A DNA stretch of 64,000 nucleotides from Gelidibacter algens. Lineage in GTDB: Bacteria > Bacteroidota > Bacteroidia > Flavobacteriales > Flavobacteriaceae. Location: NCBI RefSeq assembly GCF_001678675.1, contig NZ_LZRN01000021.1, forward strand, positions 1 to 64,000, written 5' to 3'. The notes beneath the pieces were generated by a model that had not been told where the DNA came from, ran no database searches, and worked only from the letters and a program-made list of their open reading frames with translations. Made by a program: the position numbers and the translations under genes. Positions 36,747 to 45,556 of this stretch are shown here, piece after piece; the first letter of the stretch is position 1, and each line of letters opens with the position of its first letter.

Positions 36747-37677
36747 ATGTTTGTATTGTTATAAAGAAGTTGATTCCGATGGTGACTTTCATGAGGCGTG
36801 TAGCTTATCTTTTTTTGGTACAGAAATACCACCAAAAATTGAATACGAATTAGATGAAATGTATGAATTGGCAAAACAGGTAATTGAGAGAAGTGTTTCA
36901 GTTCCAGGGGTACAACCAAAATTGTCAATGTCGGTATTAATAGATGATAGAACTCACAGTAGATTAACGGTGGTTGGTGCTTTAGGTGGGAATTACATTT
37001 TTAAGCCACCATCAACGGACTTTAAAGAGATGCCAGCAAATGAGCACTTGACGATGAAAATGGCAGCTCTATTTAGTATTGATGTTGTCCCAAATTCGCT
37101 TATTAAGTTGGCTTCTGGGGAATTGTCTTATATCACTAAGCGCATAGACAGAGCAGAAGACGGCGCTAAAATACATATGATTGATATGTTTCAGGTATTG
37201 GAAGCTTTCGACAAGTACCGAGGTTCGATGGAACGTATTGGAAAAGCTATTGAAGCACATGCAGCAAATACGCTTTTAGATAAGCTACGTTTTTTTGAAC
37301 TTGGTGTTTTTTCATATCTGACCGGAAATAACGATATGCATTTAAAAAACTTTTCGATGATAAAAACTTCTTATGGTTGGGCATTATCGCCAGCATATGA
37401 TTTATTAAATGTGAAAATTGTAAATCCAGAAGATACCGAGGAATTAGCATTAACAATTGCAGGAAGAAAGAAAAGAATAACACTTCAAAATTTTCTTGAT
37501 TTTGCTGAGGGTTTGCAGCTTTCTAAGAAACAGATCAATGGCGTTTTAAGACGTTTCAAAGAGTTACAACCGAGTGCTTTGAGCTTAATTGAAGCGTCCT
37601 TTTTGAGTGAGGAGATACAAGTCGGATACAGAAAAACTTTATTAAGTCGATATGAATTATTCAATTCAGAAATGTGA
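36730..37677 (+). CDS. hipT: HipT-like Ser/Thr kinase toxin (HipA C-terminal domain)
   Basis: 315 residues from ATG 36730 (or 36739). A zinc-ribbon-like start, KCLYCYKEVDSDGDFHEAC, is followed by the kinase core. Visible are the Gly/Ser loop SVPGVQPKLSMSVL near residue 60, NYIFKPP with the ATP Lys, PANEHLTMKMA, the catalytic loop TGNNDMHLKNFSMI near 200, and the metal-binding LSPAYDLLNVK near 222. HipA-type kinases phosphorylate aminoacyl-tRNA synthetases and stop growth, giving persistence; HipT acts on TrpS in E. coli. The target here is unknown. Adjacency to an integrase fits a mobile addiction or defence module. Intact. Confidence 0.88.
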   Translation: MKIMSKCLYCYKEVDSDGDFHEACSLSFFGTEIPPKIEYELDEMYELAKQVIERSVSVPGVQPKLSMSVLIDDRTHSRLTVVGALGGNYIFKPPSTDFKEMPANEHLTMKMAALFSIDVVPNSLIKLASGELSYITKRIDRAEDGAKIHMIDMFQVLEAFDKYRGSMERIGKAIEAHAANTLLDKLRFFELGVFSYLTGNNDMHLKNFSMIKTSYGWALSPAYDLLNVKIVNPEDTEELALTIAGRKKRITLQNFLDFAEGLQLSKKQINGVLRRFKELQPSALSLIEASFLSEEIQVGYRKTLLSRYELFNSEM

Positions 37678-37745
37678 TTTTATCTGATTTGATTTTATGT
37701 GTTCATTAATTAAATATGTTCAGTCACAGTGAAAATTAAGAAAAA

Positions 37746-37925
37746 TTGAACACATTCATTAGTCAGGTATGCTTCAACGGTTTTGACTGAAAATCCAACT
37801 CGTTGGCTATTTCTTGTTTTTTTTTATCCTCATATCGAGTTGATATAAAAACCTCTTTTGTTAAGCCAGGAAGTTCCTAAATAGTGGTATCCATTGTTTG
37901 AATTAGGTGCTTTTTATTGATCATA
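37746..37925 (-). pseudogene. Relic of an ECF-type sigma factor (region 4)
   Basis: The minus strand reads ELPGLTKEVFISTRYEDKKK, QEIANELDF, then, after a one-base shift, FSVKTVEAYLTNE: the sigma region 4 helix-turn-helix pattern LP....VF..SR.......EIA..L..S..TVE. Regions 2 and the start are missing and the piece before ELPG contains a stop. Such sigma factors commonly control SusC/SusD loci through FecR proteins, and none is otherwise present here. Confidence 0.6.
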
Positions 37926-38126
37926 CTCGATATTTTGTTTTTTTGGAACTCTCAACATTCTCAACATTTACTTAAAGTTTTCAACGGGTTTAATAGTGAC
38001 AGTCCCTAAATATATCCACCTTGTTATTTAAAGCTTTGGTTGTCTATGAAGAAAATTAATAATCCTTTTTTTTATTAGAGGAATTAATTGGAAACTAGTG
38101 ATTATGATTTAATAGTCGGAATACCT
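37926..38126. other. Spacer between sigma relic and antiporter gene
   Basis: AT-rich sequence with short T tracts. It holds no open frame of note and no strong terminator for the minus-strand operon that ends at 38127. Confidence 0.5.
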
Positions 38127-39485
38127 TCAAATAGTGTGTCCTAATATGAGATAGATGATACACGTAATTCCTCCCGCAATCAGCGTATATGGTAATTGGG
38201 TCACCACATGGGCCACATTGTTGCACTCAGTGGCAGAAGCGGATAATATGGTGGCATCTCCGTAGAAACAGGCATGAGAGCCAAAAGCTCCTGCACTTAT
38301 AACTGATCCAATCGCCAACCAAATATCTACTCCCATGCTTTGTGCCAATGGAATTATAACAGGTAGTGATATGGCATAAACACCCCAAAAAGAACCTGTT
38401 GCAAAGGTTATAAGCGCTAGAGAAACAAATGCAATTACCGGTAGATATTCTTTGTTTAACCATGGGGATACACTCTCAATAACATAAGGTGTGAGTCCCA
38501 TTTGATCGTTTACATCTTTGAGAACAAAAGACATAGTCACGATGGCTAGGGCATAAAGCATGGTTTTAAAACCCTTGAAAACACCATCCATAGCCTGTGC
38601 AAATGACATTACCTTACTCATTGCAAAGTAGGCTACAGTAAACGCTATTGCAGTGATGACCCCTCTCAAGGCATCAATATCAAAATAAACGGTAGCACAG
38701 ATAAGTACTAAGATAGGAATTACAAAATATGAGAGTTTTGGTTCTTTATCCGATAAATATTCTGGTATTTCCAGACTTATAGTATCTGAATCTGGTGGTT
38801 TAAGTATTCCTTTTTTTGCCCTTTCCTCAGCCTTTTTCATAGCCCCTAAAGGTGGTATCAGATTGATTGCCACTAGCGGAACTAAAAAGGCTGCCACCCA
38901 GCCGTAGGTTATATATGGAATAGCTTGAAGGTAACCAGCTAAACCCTCACCTTGTGCCACCACGCCTTCACTTTCCAAAAGTCCAGAAATAAATATCGCC
39001 CAAGTGGATAAGGGTATAAGCACACAAACAGGGGCAGCAGTGGAGTCAACTATATATGCTAGCATCTCTCTAGGTACATTAAAACGATCAGTAACTTTTT
39101 TCATAGAACTACCTACTGTCAAAGCATTGAGGTAATCATCTATAAAGATACAAAGTCCCAATAACCATGTTGCAAGCAACGCCTCTTTCCGGGTTTTGAC
39201 AAATTTTAATAGATACCCAGAAAAAGCGTTTGTCCCACCTGATTGTGCCAATAGATAGATTAAAGATCCAAAAAGTCCACAAACCAAAATAACCCAACCA
39301 ATAGCGGCGTCTTGCATTACCAGCAGAAGAGAATTGGTAAAATCAGAAAATGAACTTTTATAGGAAATAATTACAAAACCTATAAACGATCCTCCTACTA
39401 GGGCCTCAAAGGTTTTTCTTGTGATCAATGCTAAAATTATTACAGTAACCGCGGGTACCAAACTGATAATGCCCCAATTTTGCAT
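38127..39485 (-). CDS. NhaC-family sodium/proton (or amino acid/amine) antiporter
   Basis: 452 residues with about 11-12 membrane segments. NhaC-type motifs include LLGLCIFIDDYLNALTVGSS near 110, VDSTAAPVCVLIPLSTWAIF, FATGSFWGVYAISLPVIIPL near 362 and SAGAFGSHACFYGDATILSA near 400. The family contains Na+/H+ antiporters and also malate/lactate and amino-acid exchangers. It is the last gene of a tight operon (5 bases after the serine hydrolase) with a deiminase and an aminotransferase, so it may import an amine, guanidino compound or peptide fragment rather than serve pH homeostasis. Intact. Confidence 0.88.
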   Translation of the reverse strand: MQNWGIISLVPAVTVIILALITRKTFEALVGGSFIGFVIISYKSSFSDFTNSLLLVMQDAAIGWVILVCGLFGSLIYLLAQSGGTNAFSGYLLKFVKTRKEALLATWLLGLCIFIDDYLNALTVGSSMKKVTDRFNVPREMLAYIVDSTAAPVCVLIPLSTWAIFISGLLESEGVVAQGEGLAGYLQAIPYITYGWVAAFLVPLVAINLIPPLGAMKKAEERAKKGILKPPDSDTISLEIPEYLSDKEPKLSYFVIPILVLICATVYFDIDALRGVITAIAFTVAYFAMSKVMSFAQAMDGVFKGFKTMLYALAIVTMSFVLKDVNDQMGLTPYVIESVSPWLNKEYLPVIAFVSLALITFATGSFWGVYAISLPVIIPLAQSMGVDIWLAIGSVISAGAFGSHACFYGDATILSASATECNNVAHVVTQLPYTLIAGGITCIIYLILGHTI

Positions 39486-39490
39486 ATCTT

Positions 39491-40801
39491 TTAATTTTTA
39501 GGAATTGCGTTCTGCTCTATTGTTTTGAGATAAGGAAAAACCGTTTGAAAAATATCTTCCTCGACTTGATAAAAGGTACTCTTTTCTCCATACTCAAATT
39601 TGTTTTTACTCCCGTTGGTTATAAAAATGATACCACTCCTTTTATCTTTTTCCAAATACATATCGCTCAGTAATCCATAGGCAATTCCAGGATGGCCTAC
39701 CATTTTCCTGTCCGGAAAAATGATGTCTCCGTTAGGTGTATTTGTTGTTTGATGTATGCCAATTCCGTAAGACAAAAAGAAGTTCTCCCAGGTGTCTCCG
39801 TTTTTACCATTATATTCCCATTGACTTTTCAACATAAAATCTACAGTTGCTTTTTCTAAAATTTGATTGTTATTATATGTGCCATCATTCATTAACATTA
39901 TTGCGATCGCAGACAAGTCTTTTGCAGAACTTCGGAGGCTACCTTGTGGCCCAAAAAGCAATCCATTTTGTCCTAGCTCATAACCTTCAAATGCACGGTT
40001 TTGGGGCAATTTGTCACTATAATCATCAGCCTGTGATATCCATTTTTCATCATCATAGGTATATAAGACAGCTAAAGAATCCAGATGCGTCAAATTGGCC
40101 ACGTTGAAATCGGCCTTGAGGGCCATAGGTTTAAAGATTTCTTTTCGACAGTAATTATCTAAGCGTTGCTGACTTACGTTCTCTATGACTGATGCTATAA
40201 TACCCCAAGAACAATTGGCGTATGAGAAATAGTCACCTGGTGAATGATCTGCAAACTGATCGTCCGTAAAATAACTTTCATTGCTCAAAAAAAGCTCCCT
40301 AATGTCTAATTTTTCAGATATCATATCGTTCGAAAAACGTTGGTACCCTTCACCATCCCTGATGCCACTTTGGTGACTCAATAATTGTTTTAAGGTAATG
40401 GGGATATCTGGAAATTTAGGGTTTCTTAAAGACCATCCCAAATAGTTGCTTATATCAGTATCGAGATCTACTTTACCATCTTCCCAAAGTTGCATTATGG
40501 CGATTGCAATTATTGTTTTTGAGATAGAAGCCACCCGATATATTGTATTTTCAGTAATAGGAATATGTTGAGACATATTTGCTTTTCCGAATGCACTATG
40601 CCAAGCAATTTTACCATCTGATAGAACTAGTACTGACATACCAACAAGCTCATTTTTAATAAAAACCTCCTCTAATTTATTTTTCAAGGCTATAGAATCC
40701 TTTTCATTTAGTAGAGCTTTCAAATCAGATTTTTCCTTACAAGAAACAACCATTATGAGCGACATTAAGAAAATGGTAAAAGTTAAACGAAATCTTTTCA
40801 T
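39491..40801 (-). CDS. Serine hydrolase of the beta-lactamase family, lipoprotein
   Basis: 436 residues. Lipoprotein signal MKRFRLTFTIFLMSLIMVVS with Cys21. Class C beta-lactamase / DD-peptidase fold: ASISKT (SxxK) near residue 94, IAIMQLWEDGKVDLDTDISN, LLSHQSGIRDGEGYQ, the Tyr motif DYFSYANCSWGI near 191 and a Gly-rich C-terminal strand (MVGHPGIAYGLLSDM). Related proteins include esterases, D-amino-acid peptidases and amidases. Its place between a deiminase lipoprotein and an antiporter suggests it trims an extracytoplasmic precursor so that a small amine can be taken up, but the substrate is unknown. It lies 9 bases after the deiminase. Confidence 0.85.
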   Translation of the reverse strand: MKRFRLTFTIFLMSLIMVVSCKEKSDLKALLNEKDSIALKNKLEEVFIKNELVGMSVLVLSDGKIAWHSAFGKANMSQHIPITENTIYRVASISKTIIAIAIMQLWEDGKVDLDTDISNYLGWSLRNPKFPDIPITLKQLLSHQSGIRDGEGYQRFSNDMISEKLDIRELFLSNESYFTDDQFADHSPGDYFSYANCSWGIIASVIENVSQQRLDNYCRKEIFKPMALKADFNVANLTHLDSLAVLYTYDDEKWISQADDYSDKLPQNRAFEGYELGQNGLLFGPQGSLRSSAKDLSAIAIMLMNDGTYNNNQILEKATVDFMLKSQWEYNGKNGDTWENFFLSYGIGIHQTTNTPNGDIIFPDRKMVGHPGIAYGLLSDMYLEKDKRSGIIFITNGSKNKFEYGEKSTFYQVEEDIFQTVFPYLKTIEQNAIPKN

Positions 40802-40810
40802 TTTTACTGA

Positions 40811-42202
40811 TTAATTTTTCGATTTTAATAAAGGTTCGTTCATTGTAATGCAATGAATACCTCCACCTCCAAAGTTGACAGCTAATGCATTAATCATGAC
40901 GATTTCACGTTCGGGAAATAATTTTTGTAATATGTCTCGCACTTCTTGATCTCTTTGAGCCACAATTTCATCCATCCCCTCTGAAAAATATTTTTGACCA
41001 ATCACGACCTTATCTGTAATCAAAAAATTTAAATAGCTGGCAGCGGCGATTACAGTGATTTCTTCACCCTTTGGAAAAACAGACCCGTCCTCAAAATTTA
41101 AACTACTTATAAAATCGTAAACTAAATCTCCAGGTTTCATTTGACCCAGAATAAGTTTAGGTAAAGGCATACGCACGATGTGGAAAGGTTTTCCGTTTTG
41201 ATCACTGGCTTTTTTAAGTATTTGATAGTTCTCTTCCATGCGCTTATGGTTTTCAGCCGCTACGGGATCGTTCATATCTTCTGGCTTTACAACGCCTAAC
41301 AGAATGGTGGAATCGTTGACAAACCGTGCAAATTCATCAGTATGGCCATTGGTGGTCACAGCTGTGTATGCTTGATTGCCATTCTCAAGTTGAATGGTTC
41401 CCTTAAAAGTATGATCGTCTTCCATTAATCCTTTCTTTAACCAAATAATCTTTTTGACGCCCAAAACTCTTTTAAATTCCAGCTCCATAGCCGCCAAATC
41501 CATATAAGGATTTCGACCTTTTTCCACAATTTCGGTCAGCATGAGAACACCTCTGCCGTTGAGCTCTCTATTTCCACCTTCGCTAACCATGTCAGAATAA
41601 ATAACAGGGATATTTAGTAATTTTGCTACCTCTTCATCGTATTTTTCCATACGGATGGTATAGTCATCCATGGCATTGCTATCCGTATAGCCCCAAGCAT
41701 TAAATCCAAAATCAACTATTGCCTTTTTACCGTTGGTCAGTTCCACAAAATTGGGACCCATATCTCTAATCCAGAATTCCTCAGAAGGAATTTTAACCAA
41801 TTTCACCCAGCCATTATCCAAATATGCCTTAGGTATAACATCTTGAGCCCTCCTAAAAAGAGTGTCATTTGCAACAGAGACCATAATGTGTTCTTTATTG
41901 ACTAAAGCATTTATAATTTCTAAAGTTACCTTTTCATTAGATTTACCATTAAGATGATCGTTTGGAGGCCAGATGAGCCAAATATTTTCCTGTGCTTCAT
42001 ATTCCGCAGGTTGTCTCAGGACTGTTACATCAGCGTCTACAGAGAATTTATTAGAAGGTCCTGGTTTACAATTGCTAATTGTTAAAAAAATCACGAGACA
42101 ACTGGCAATAACGCCTAGTCTTTCCAAATAGCCTTTAGTGCCCAAAAGTAATCTTCTGGAAAAGTGTTTTGAAATCCAAGATAAAAAGCAGCTTTTTTTC
42201 AT
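40811..42202 (-). CDS. Agmatine deiminase family lipoprotein
   Basis: 463 residues. After a basic, unusually long N-terminus a lipoprotein signal is plausible (VIASCLVIFLTISNC, Cys45). The guanidine-deiminase fold is complete: FWIRDMGPNFV at 143-153, GGNRELNGRG near 210, TNGHTDEFARF with His287, and the catalytic GGGGIHCITMNEP with Cys451. These match agmatine deiminase and bacterial peptidylarginine deiminase. It would convert agmatine to N-carbamoylputrescine and ammonia, or citrullinate arginine residues. The lipoprotein signal places it outside the cytoplasm, unlike typical AguA. Its ATG overlaps the aminotransferase stop by four bases. Confidence 0.85.
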   Translation of the reverse strand: MKKSCFLSWISKHFSRRLLLGTKGYLERLGVIASCLVIFLTISNCKPGPSNKFSVDADVTVLRQPAEYEAQENIWLIWPPNDHLNGKSNEKVTLEIINALVNKEHIMVSVANDTLFRRAQDVIPKAYLDNGWVKLVKIPSEEFWIRDMGPNFVELTNGKKAIVDFGFNAWGYTDSNAMDDYTIRMEKYDEEVAKLLNIPVIYSDMVSEGGNRELNGRGVLMLTEIVEKGRNPYMDLAAMELEFKRVLGVKKIIWLKKGLMEDDHTFKGTIQLENGNQAYTAVTTNGHTDEFARFVNDSTILLGVVKPEDMNDPVAAENHKRMEENYQILKKASDQNGKPFHIVRMPLPKLILGQMKPGDLVYDFISSLNFEDGSVFPKGEEITVIAAASYLNFLITDKVVIGQKYFSEGMDEIVAQRDQEVRDILQKLFPEREIVMINALAVNFGGGGIHCITMNEPLLKSKN

Positions 42203-43600
42203 AGGTGACCCTCCTTATGCAACGTGGTTACAGTTTCCAATATACTGTCTTTTAAAATACCGATGGTCTCATCTATAGCATCTTTATCATAAGTCAATGG
42301 AGGAGAAAGTACATTTAATGGGCCAATGGGCCTAATAATCAAACCTCTCTTTTTCGATGCAGTGTATATTCTTTTACCAATATTAACTTCCATTGGAAAG
42401 GAGGTCTTGGTTTTTTTATCGGTCACATATTCCAGAGCCAACATAAAATGACTTCCACGCACCTCACCTACAATCGGTAAATCTTCTAAGGTTGTAAGTT
42501 GTTCCTTAAAATAAGGACCCCATTTATTGACATGCTCACAGAAGCCATCGCGCTCCAGGATTTCAATATTTTTAAGCCCTGTTGCACATGCAAGAGCATG
42601 GCCGGAGTAAGTAAAGCCATGAGAAAAATAAGGATTGTCGGCTTTGGGTCGTGAAATTACCTCATGCATTGCTGAAGAAATTACGGTAGCTCCTAAAGGA
42701 ACGTAACCCGATGAAAGTCCCTTGGCTAATACCATTATATCAGGCTGAACCTTAAACATTTCTTTGGAAGTAATCATTTTTCCCAAACGCCCAAAAGCGG
42801 TAACTACTTCGTCGGCTATGGTTAGAATTTCATATTTTTTACACAATGCGTAGGCTTTTCCAAGATATCCTTCTGGGGCAACAATTACACCACCAGCACC
42901 CATGATGGGTTCTGCAATGAAACAGGCAATGTTATCAGCACCAATCTCGATAATTTTAGTTTCCATCTCATCAATTAGATAATCACAATATGAATGACTA
43001 TCAATCCCTTCAGGTTTTCGGTAAGGATAGGGGGTAGGATAGGTAAGTGATATCATCCTTTGGCAGATCAAAGCCGATATGTGTAGAAGCTATTCCAGTA
43101 AGTGCGTGTGCTAAATACGTACTGCCGTGATACCCTAAATTGCGTGAAAGGATTTTCTTTTTTTTAGGTTTCCCCAACATGTTAAAATAATAATGAACCA
43201 TTTTAATCGCTGTATCATTTGCCATAGAGCCCCCTGTTCCAAAAAAAACATGATTAAGTGTTCCTGGACATAGAGAGGCCAATTTTGCCGCTAAATTTGC
43301 GGCTGAAGGGGAGGTGGAGTCCTCAAAGGTATTATAGTAGGCCAAGTTTCTAGCCTGTTCTCCAATATGTGCAGCCAACTCTTCATTACCGTGTCCTATG
43401 TTTACACACCAGAGTCCAGCAATTCCATCTAAATATTTTTGCCCTTGTTGGTCATAAATAAAGTGTCTGTGTCCTTTGGCATATACAGTAGATCCTTCTT
43501 TTGAAAAGTTTTCGAAATTGGCATAGGGGTGAATGACATGGTTTTTATCATTTCTCCAAGTTAATTCTAAATCTTGATTAGGATTTAAACTTTTATGCAT
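42199..43600 (-). pseudogene. Class III aminotransferase, one-base shift in a G5 run
   Basis: ATG 43600 opens HVIHPYANFENFSKEGSTVY, DQQGQKYLDGIAGLWCVNIG, FFGTGGSMANDTAIKMVHYY and NLGYHGSTYLAHALTGI. The frame ends at 43010. The shifted frame, from about 43033, continues PYPYRKPEG, AEPIMGAGGVIVAP, DEVVTAFGRLG, the PLP lysine in VLAKGLSSGYVPLGATV and FTYSGHALACATGL to 42199. One C seems missing from a C run (G5 at 43029-43033 on the plus strand). Joined, it is about 466 residues, like beta-alanine-pyruvate or putrescine-pyruvate aminotransferases. It heads the operon with the deiminase, serine hydrolase and antiporter, and lies divergent from the Lrp gene. The shift may be a sequence error. Confidence 0.85.
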
Positions 43601-43699
43601 GCTACAAGGATTTTAAATTGTTGATCTCACAAGAAAGTAATTGTCAGAATGCAAGTAAAGCAATAAAATGCAATTTAGTAACTAAAAATAAGAAAAAAA

Positions 43700-43738
43700 T
43701 GCATAATTATATTGTTTAATTGTATATTTTGCATAATA
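43700..43738. promoter_or_regulatory. Spaced TGCATAAT repeats, Lrp operator candidate
   Basis: TGCATAAT occurs at about 43700 and 43730, thirty bases (three helical turns) apart, in very AT-rich DNA between the divergent aminotransferase and Lrp/AsnC genes. This spacing suits an Lrp-type octamer. Confidence 0.45.
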
Positions 43739-43780
43739 TTGATAAATGGAACGTGTTACAAATAAAATGATTCTTGAATT

Positions 43781-44284
43781 GTGAAAGAGAGCAAATTTGA
43801 ATTTAGTGTCACCGATAAGGCCTTATTGCAATTTTTTAAAAGAGATGGAAGGATGTCTTTTACTGATATCGCATCTGAACTTAAATTGTCGGTATCTACG
43901 GTAAGAAACCGATATAATAAGCTTGTGGAAGAAGGAGTTCTTCATATTCTGGGCTGGGTGGATCCCACCAAAACAGGCTTTAATTCATACAACAGAGTAA
44001 CCATTGAAGTTAGCCCGTCCAACTTGATTGATTCCGTGGCAGACGAATTGATGAAAATTAAGGAAATATCCTTCCTAGCGCTTACATCTGGACCTTCAGA
44101 TATAGAGATTAATTTAATTTGTAGGGATAATAGACATCTTTTGGATGTAATGAAAAAAAACATCTTTACTATTCCAGGAGTAAAAAACACACAATCAACA
44201 ATATACTATAATGTTTATAAATGGGCTGATCACGAAATGAATATTGAATTACCAGCATCTCCATTGGACTCTAAAAAAACATAA
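43781..44284 (+). CDS. Lrp/AsnC family transcriptional regulator
   Basis: 167 residues from GTG 43781; no in-frame ATG is close. N-terminal HTH: DKALLQFFKRDGRMSFTDIA, SELKLSVSTVRNRYNKLVEE. The C-terminal AsnC effector domain (about 70-150) has VTIEVSPSNLIDSVADELM, FLALTSGPSDIEINLICRDN and IPGVKNTQSTIYYNVYK. Lrp-type proteins sense amino acids or related metabolites. Placed between the two operons and just ahead of the carboxypeptidase-like hydrolase (11 bases), it probably controls both in response to an amine or amino acid of the pathway. Intact. Confidence 0.9.
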   Translation: MKESKFEFSVTDKALLQFFKRDGRMSFTDIASELKLSVSTVRNRYNKLVEEGVLHILGWVDPTKTGFNSYNRVTIEVSPSNLIDSVADELMKIKEISFLALTSGPSDIEINLICRDNRHLLDVMKKNIFTIPGVKNTQSTIYYNVYKWADHEMNIELPASPLDSKKT

Positions 44285-44295
44285 ATCTCATCTAA

Positions 44296-45543
44296 ATGCT
44301 TAGAATAAACGGCAACAGATTATGCGAAAAACTTTTTGAGATGGCTAAGATTGGAGCGACCACTAAAGGCGGAGTGTGCCGTGTTGCTTTAACAGAACAA
44401 GACAAGTTAGGACGAGACTTATTTATAAAATGGTGTTTGGAAATTGATTGTGTAGTTGATATTGATCAACTGGGAAACATCTTTGCGAGACGCTTGGGAA
44501 GGAACAATGCCGCTCCGGCCGTTATGATTGGAAGCCATTTGGACTCTCAGCCAACTGGAGGCAAATATGATGGTGTTTTAGGGGTGTTGGCTGGCCTGGA
44601 AGTACTTCATACGCTGCATGATGCCAATATTGTCACCGATGTACCACTAGAAATTGTGTCTTGGACCAATGAAGAAGGTGCAAGATTTTCTCCCGCAATG
44701 GTTGCTTCTGGGGTATTTGCTGGTGAATTCAGTTTGGACTTCGCATACAATAGAGAAGATAAAGTGGGCACGAAGCTACTTGATGCGTTAGTGGAAATTG
44801 GTTATAAAGGGAAGAGTGAAGTGGGAAATAGAAAATATAAAGCCACTTTTGAACTTCACATAGAGCAAGGTCCAATTTTAGAAGCTGCGAAAAAATCAGT
44901 AGGTATTGTAACAGGTGTTCAAGGTATTCGCTGGTATAATCTCCTTCTCAATGGAAAAGAGACCCATGCAGGACCTTCCCCTATGAGCTTTAGAAAAGAT
45001 CCTATGCTAACGCTATCGAGACTTTTACCAAGAATTTTCGAACTTACCAAAATACATGGTCCAGACGCCAAAGTGACTGTCGGGTATATCAACGCCTTTC
45101 CTGGGGTTAGAAATACAGTTCCGGGATACTTGGATATTTCCGTGGACATGAGACATCCATGTGAAGAAATTCTTTTCAAAATGCATCAAGATTTGACAGC
45201 AATAGTCAATGTTGAAAAACATATTGATCAAGACGTTGGCCATCTTGAACTTGTCTGGTATTCCCCTCCAGTAATGTTTGATACCGGATGTATTGAAGCT
45301 GTCAAAAAAGCAACGGAGAAACTAGCTATCCCCTCAATGGAAATTGTTAGTGGTGCTGGACATGATGCCGTGTATATTTCCAAAGTAGCACCTACTAGTA
45401 TGATTTTTATTCCCTGTACCGATGGCCTGAGTCATAACGAATTGGAACATGCGGAAAAGGTAGATATTATTAACGGTACTAATGTATTATTGGCAGCGGT
45501 ACTAGAAATGGCAAATGACTGTGATTTGGAATTTAGAAACTAA
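44296..45543 (+). CDS. M20-type N-carbamoyl amidohydrolase (hydantoinase/carbamoylase family)
   Basis: 415 residues. Metal and substrate motifs of the carbamoylase / beta-ureidopropionase / allantoate amidohydrolase group: GSHLDSQPTGGKYDGVLG near 75, WTNEEGARFSPAM near 124, ELHIEQGPIL near 190, the dimerisation loop GKETHAGPSPMSFRKD near 217, and GAGHDAVYISKVAPTSMIFI with GLSHNELE near 355-385. It hydrolyses the ureido group of N-carbamoyl compounds to amine, CO2 and ammonia. With a deiminase, an aminotransferase and an aldehyde dehydrogenase around it, N-carbamoylputrescine is an attractive substrate, although that step is normally done by nitrilase-family AguB. N-carbamoyl amino acids or beta-ureidopropionate remain possible. 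Confidence 0.9.
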   Translation: MLRINGNRLCEKLFEMAKIGATTKGGVCRVALTEQDKLGRDLFIKWCLEIDCVVDIDQLGNIFARRLGRNNAAPAVMIGSHLDSQPTGGKYDGVLGVLAGLEVLHTLHDANIVTDVPLEIVSWTNEEGARFSPAMVASGVFAGEFSLDFAYNREDKVGTKLLDALVEIGYKGKSEVGNRKYKATFELHIEQGPILEAAKKSVGIVTGVQGIRWYNLLLNGKETHAGPSPMSFRKDPMLTLSRLLPRIFELTKIHGPDAKVTVGYINAFPGVRNTVPGYLDISVDMRHPCEEILFKMHQDLTAIVNVEKHIDQDVGHLELVWYSPPVMFDTGCIEAVKKATEKLAIPSMEIVSGAGHDAVYISKVAPTSMIFIPCTDGLSHNELEHAEKVDIINGTNVLLAAVLEMANDCDLEFRN

Positions 45544-45556
45544 ACATTAACGTATC

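Noticed and set aside
42199-43600. Two separate aminotransferase genes in tandem
   Set aside because: The first part ends before the PLP lysine and the second lacks the N-terminal half; joined they give one normal-length enzyme with a one-base shift.
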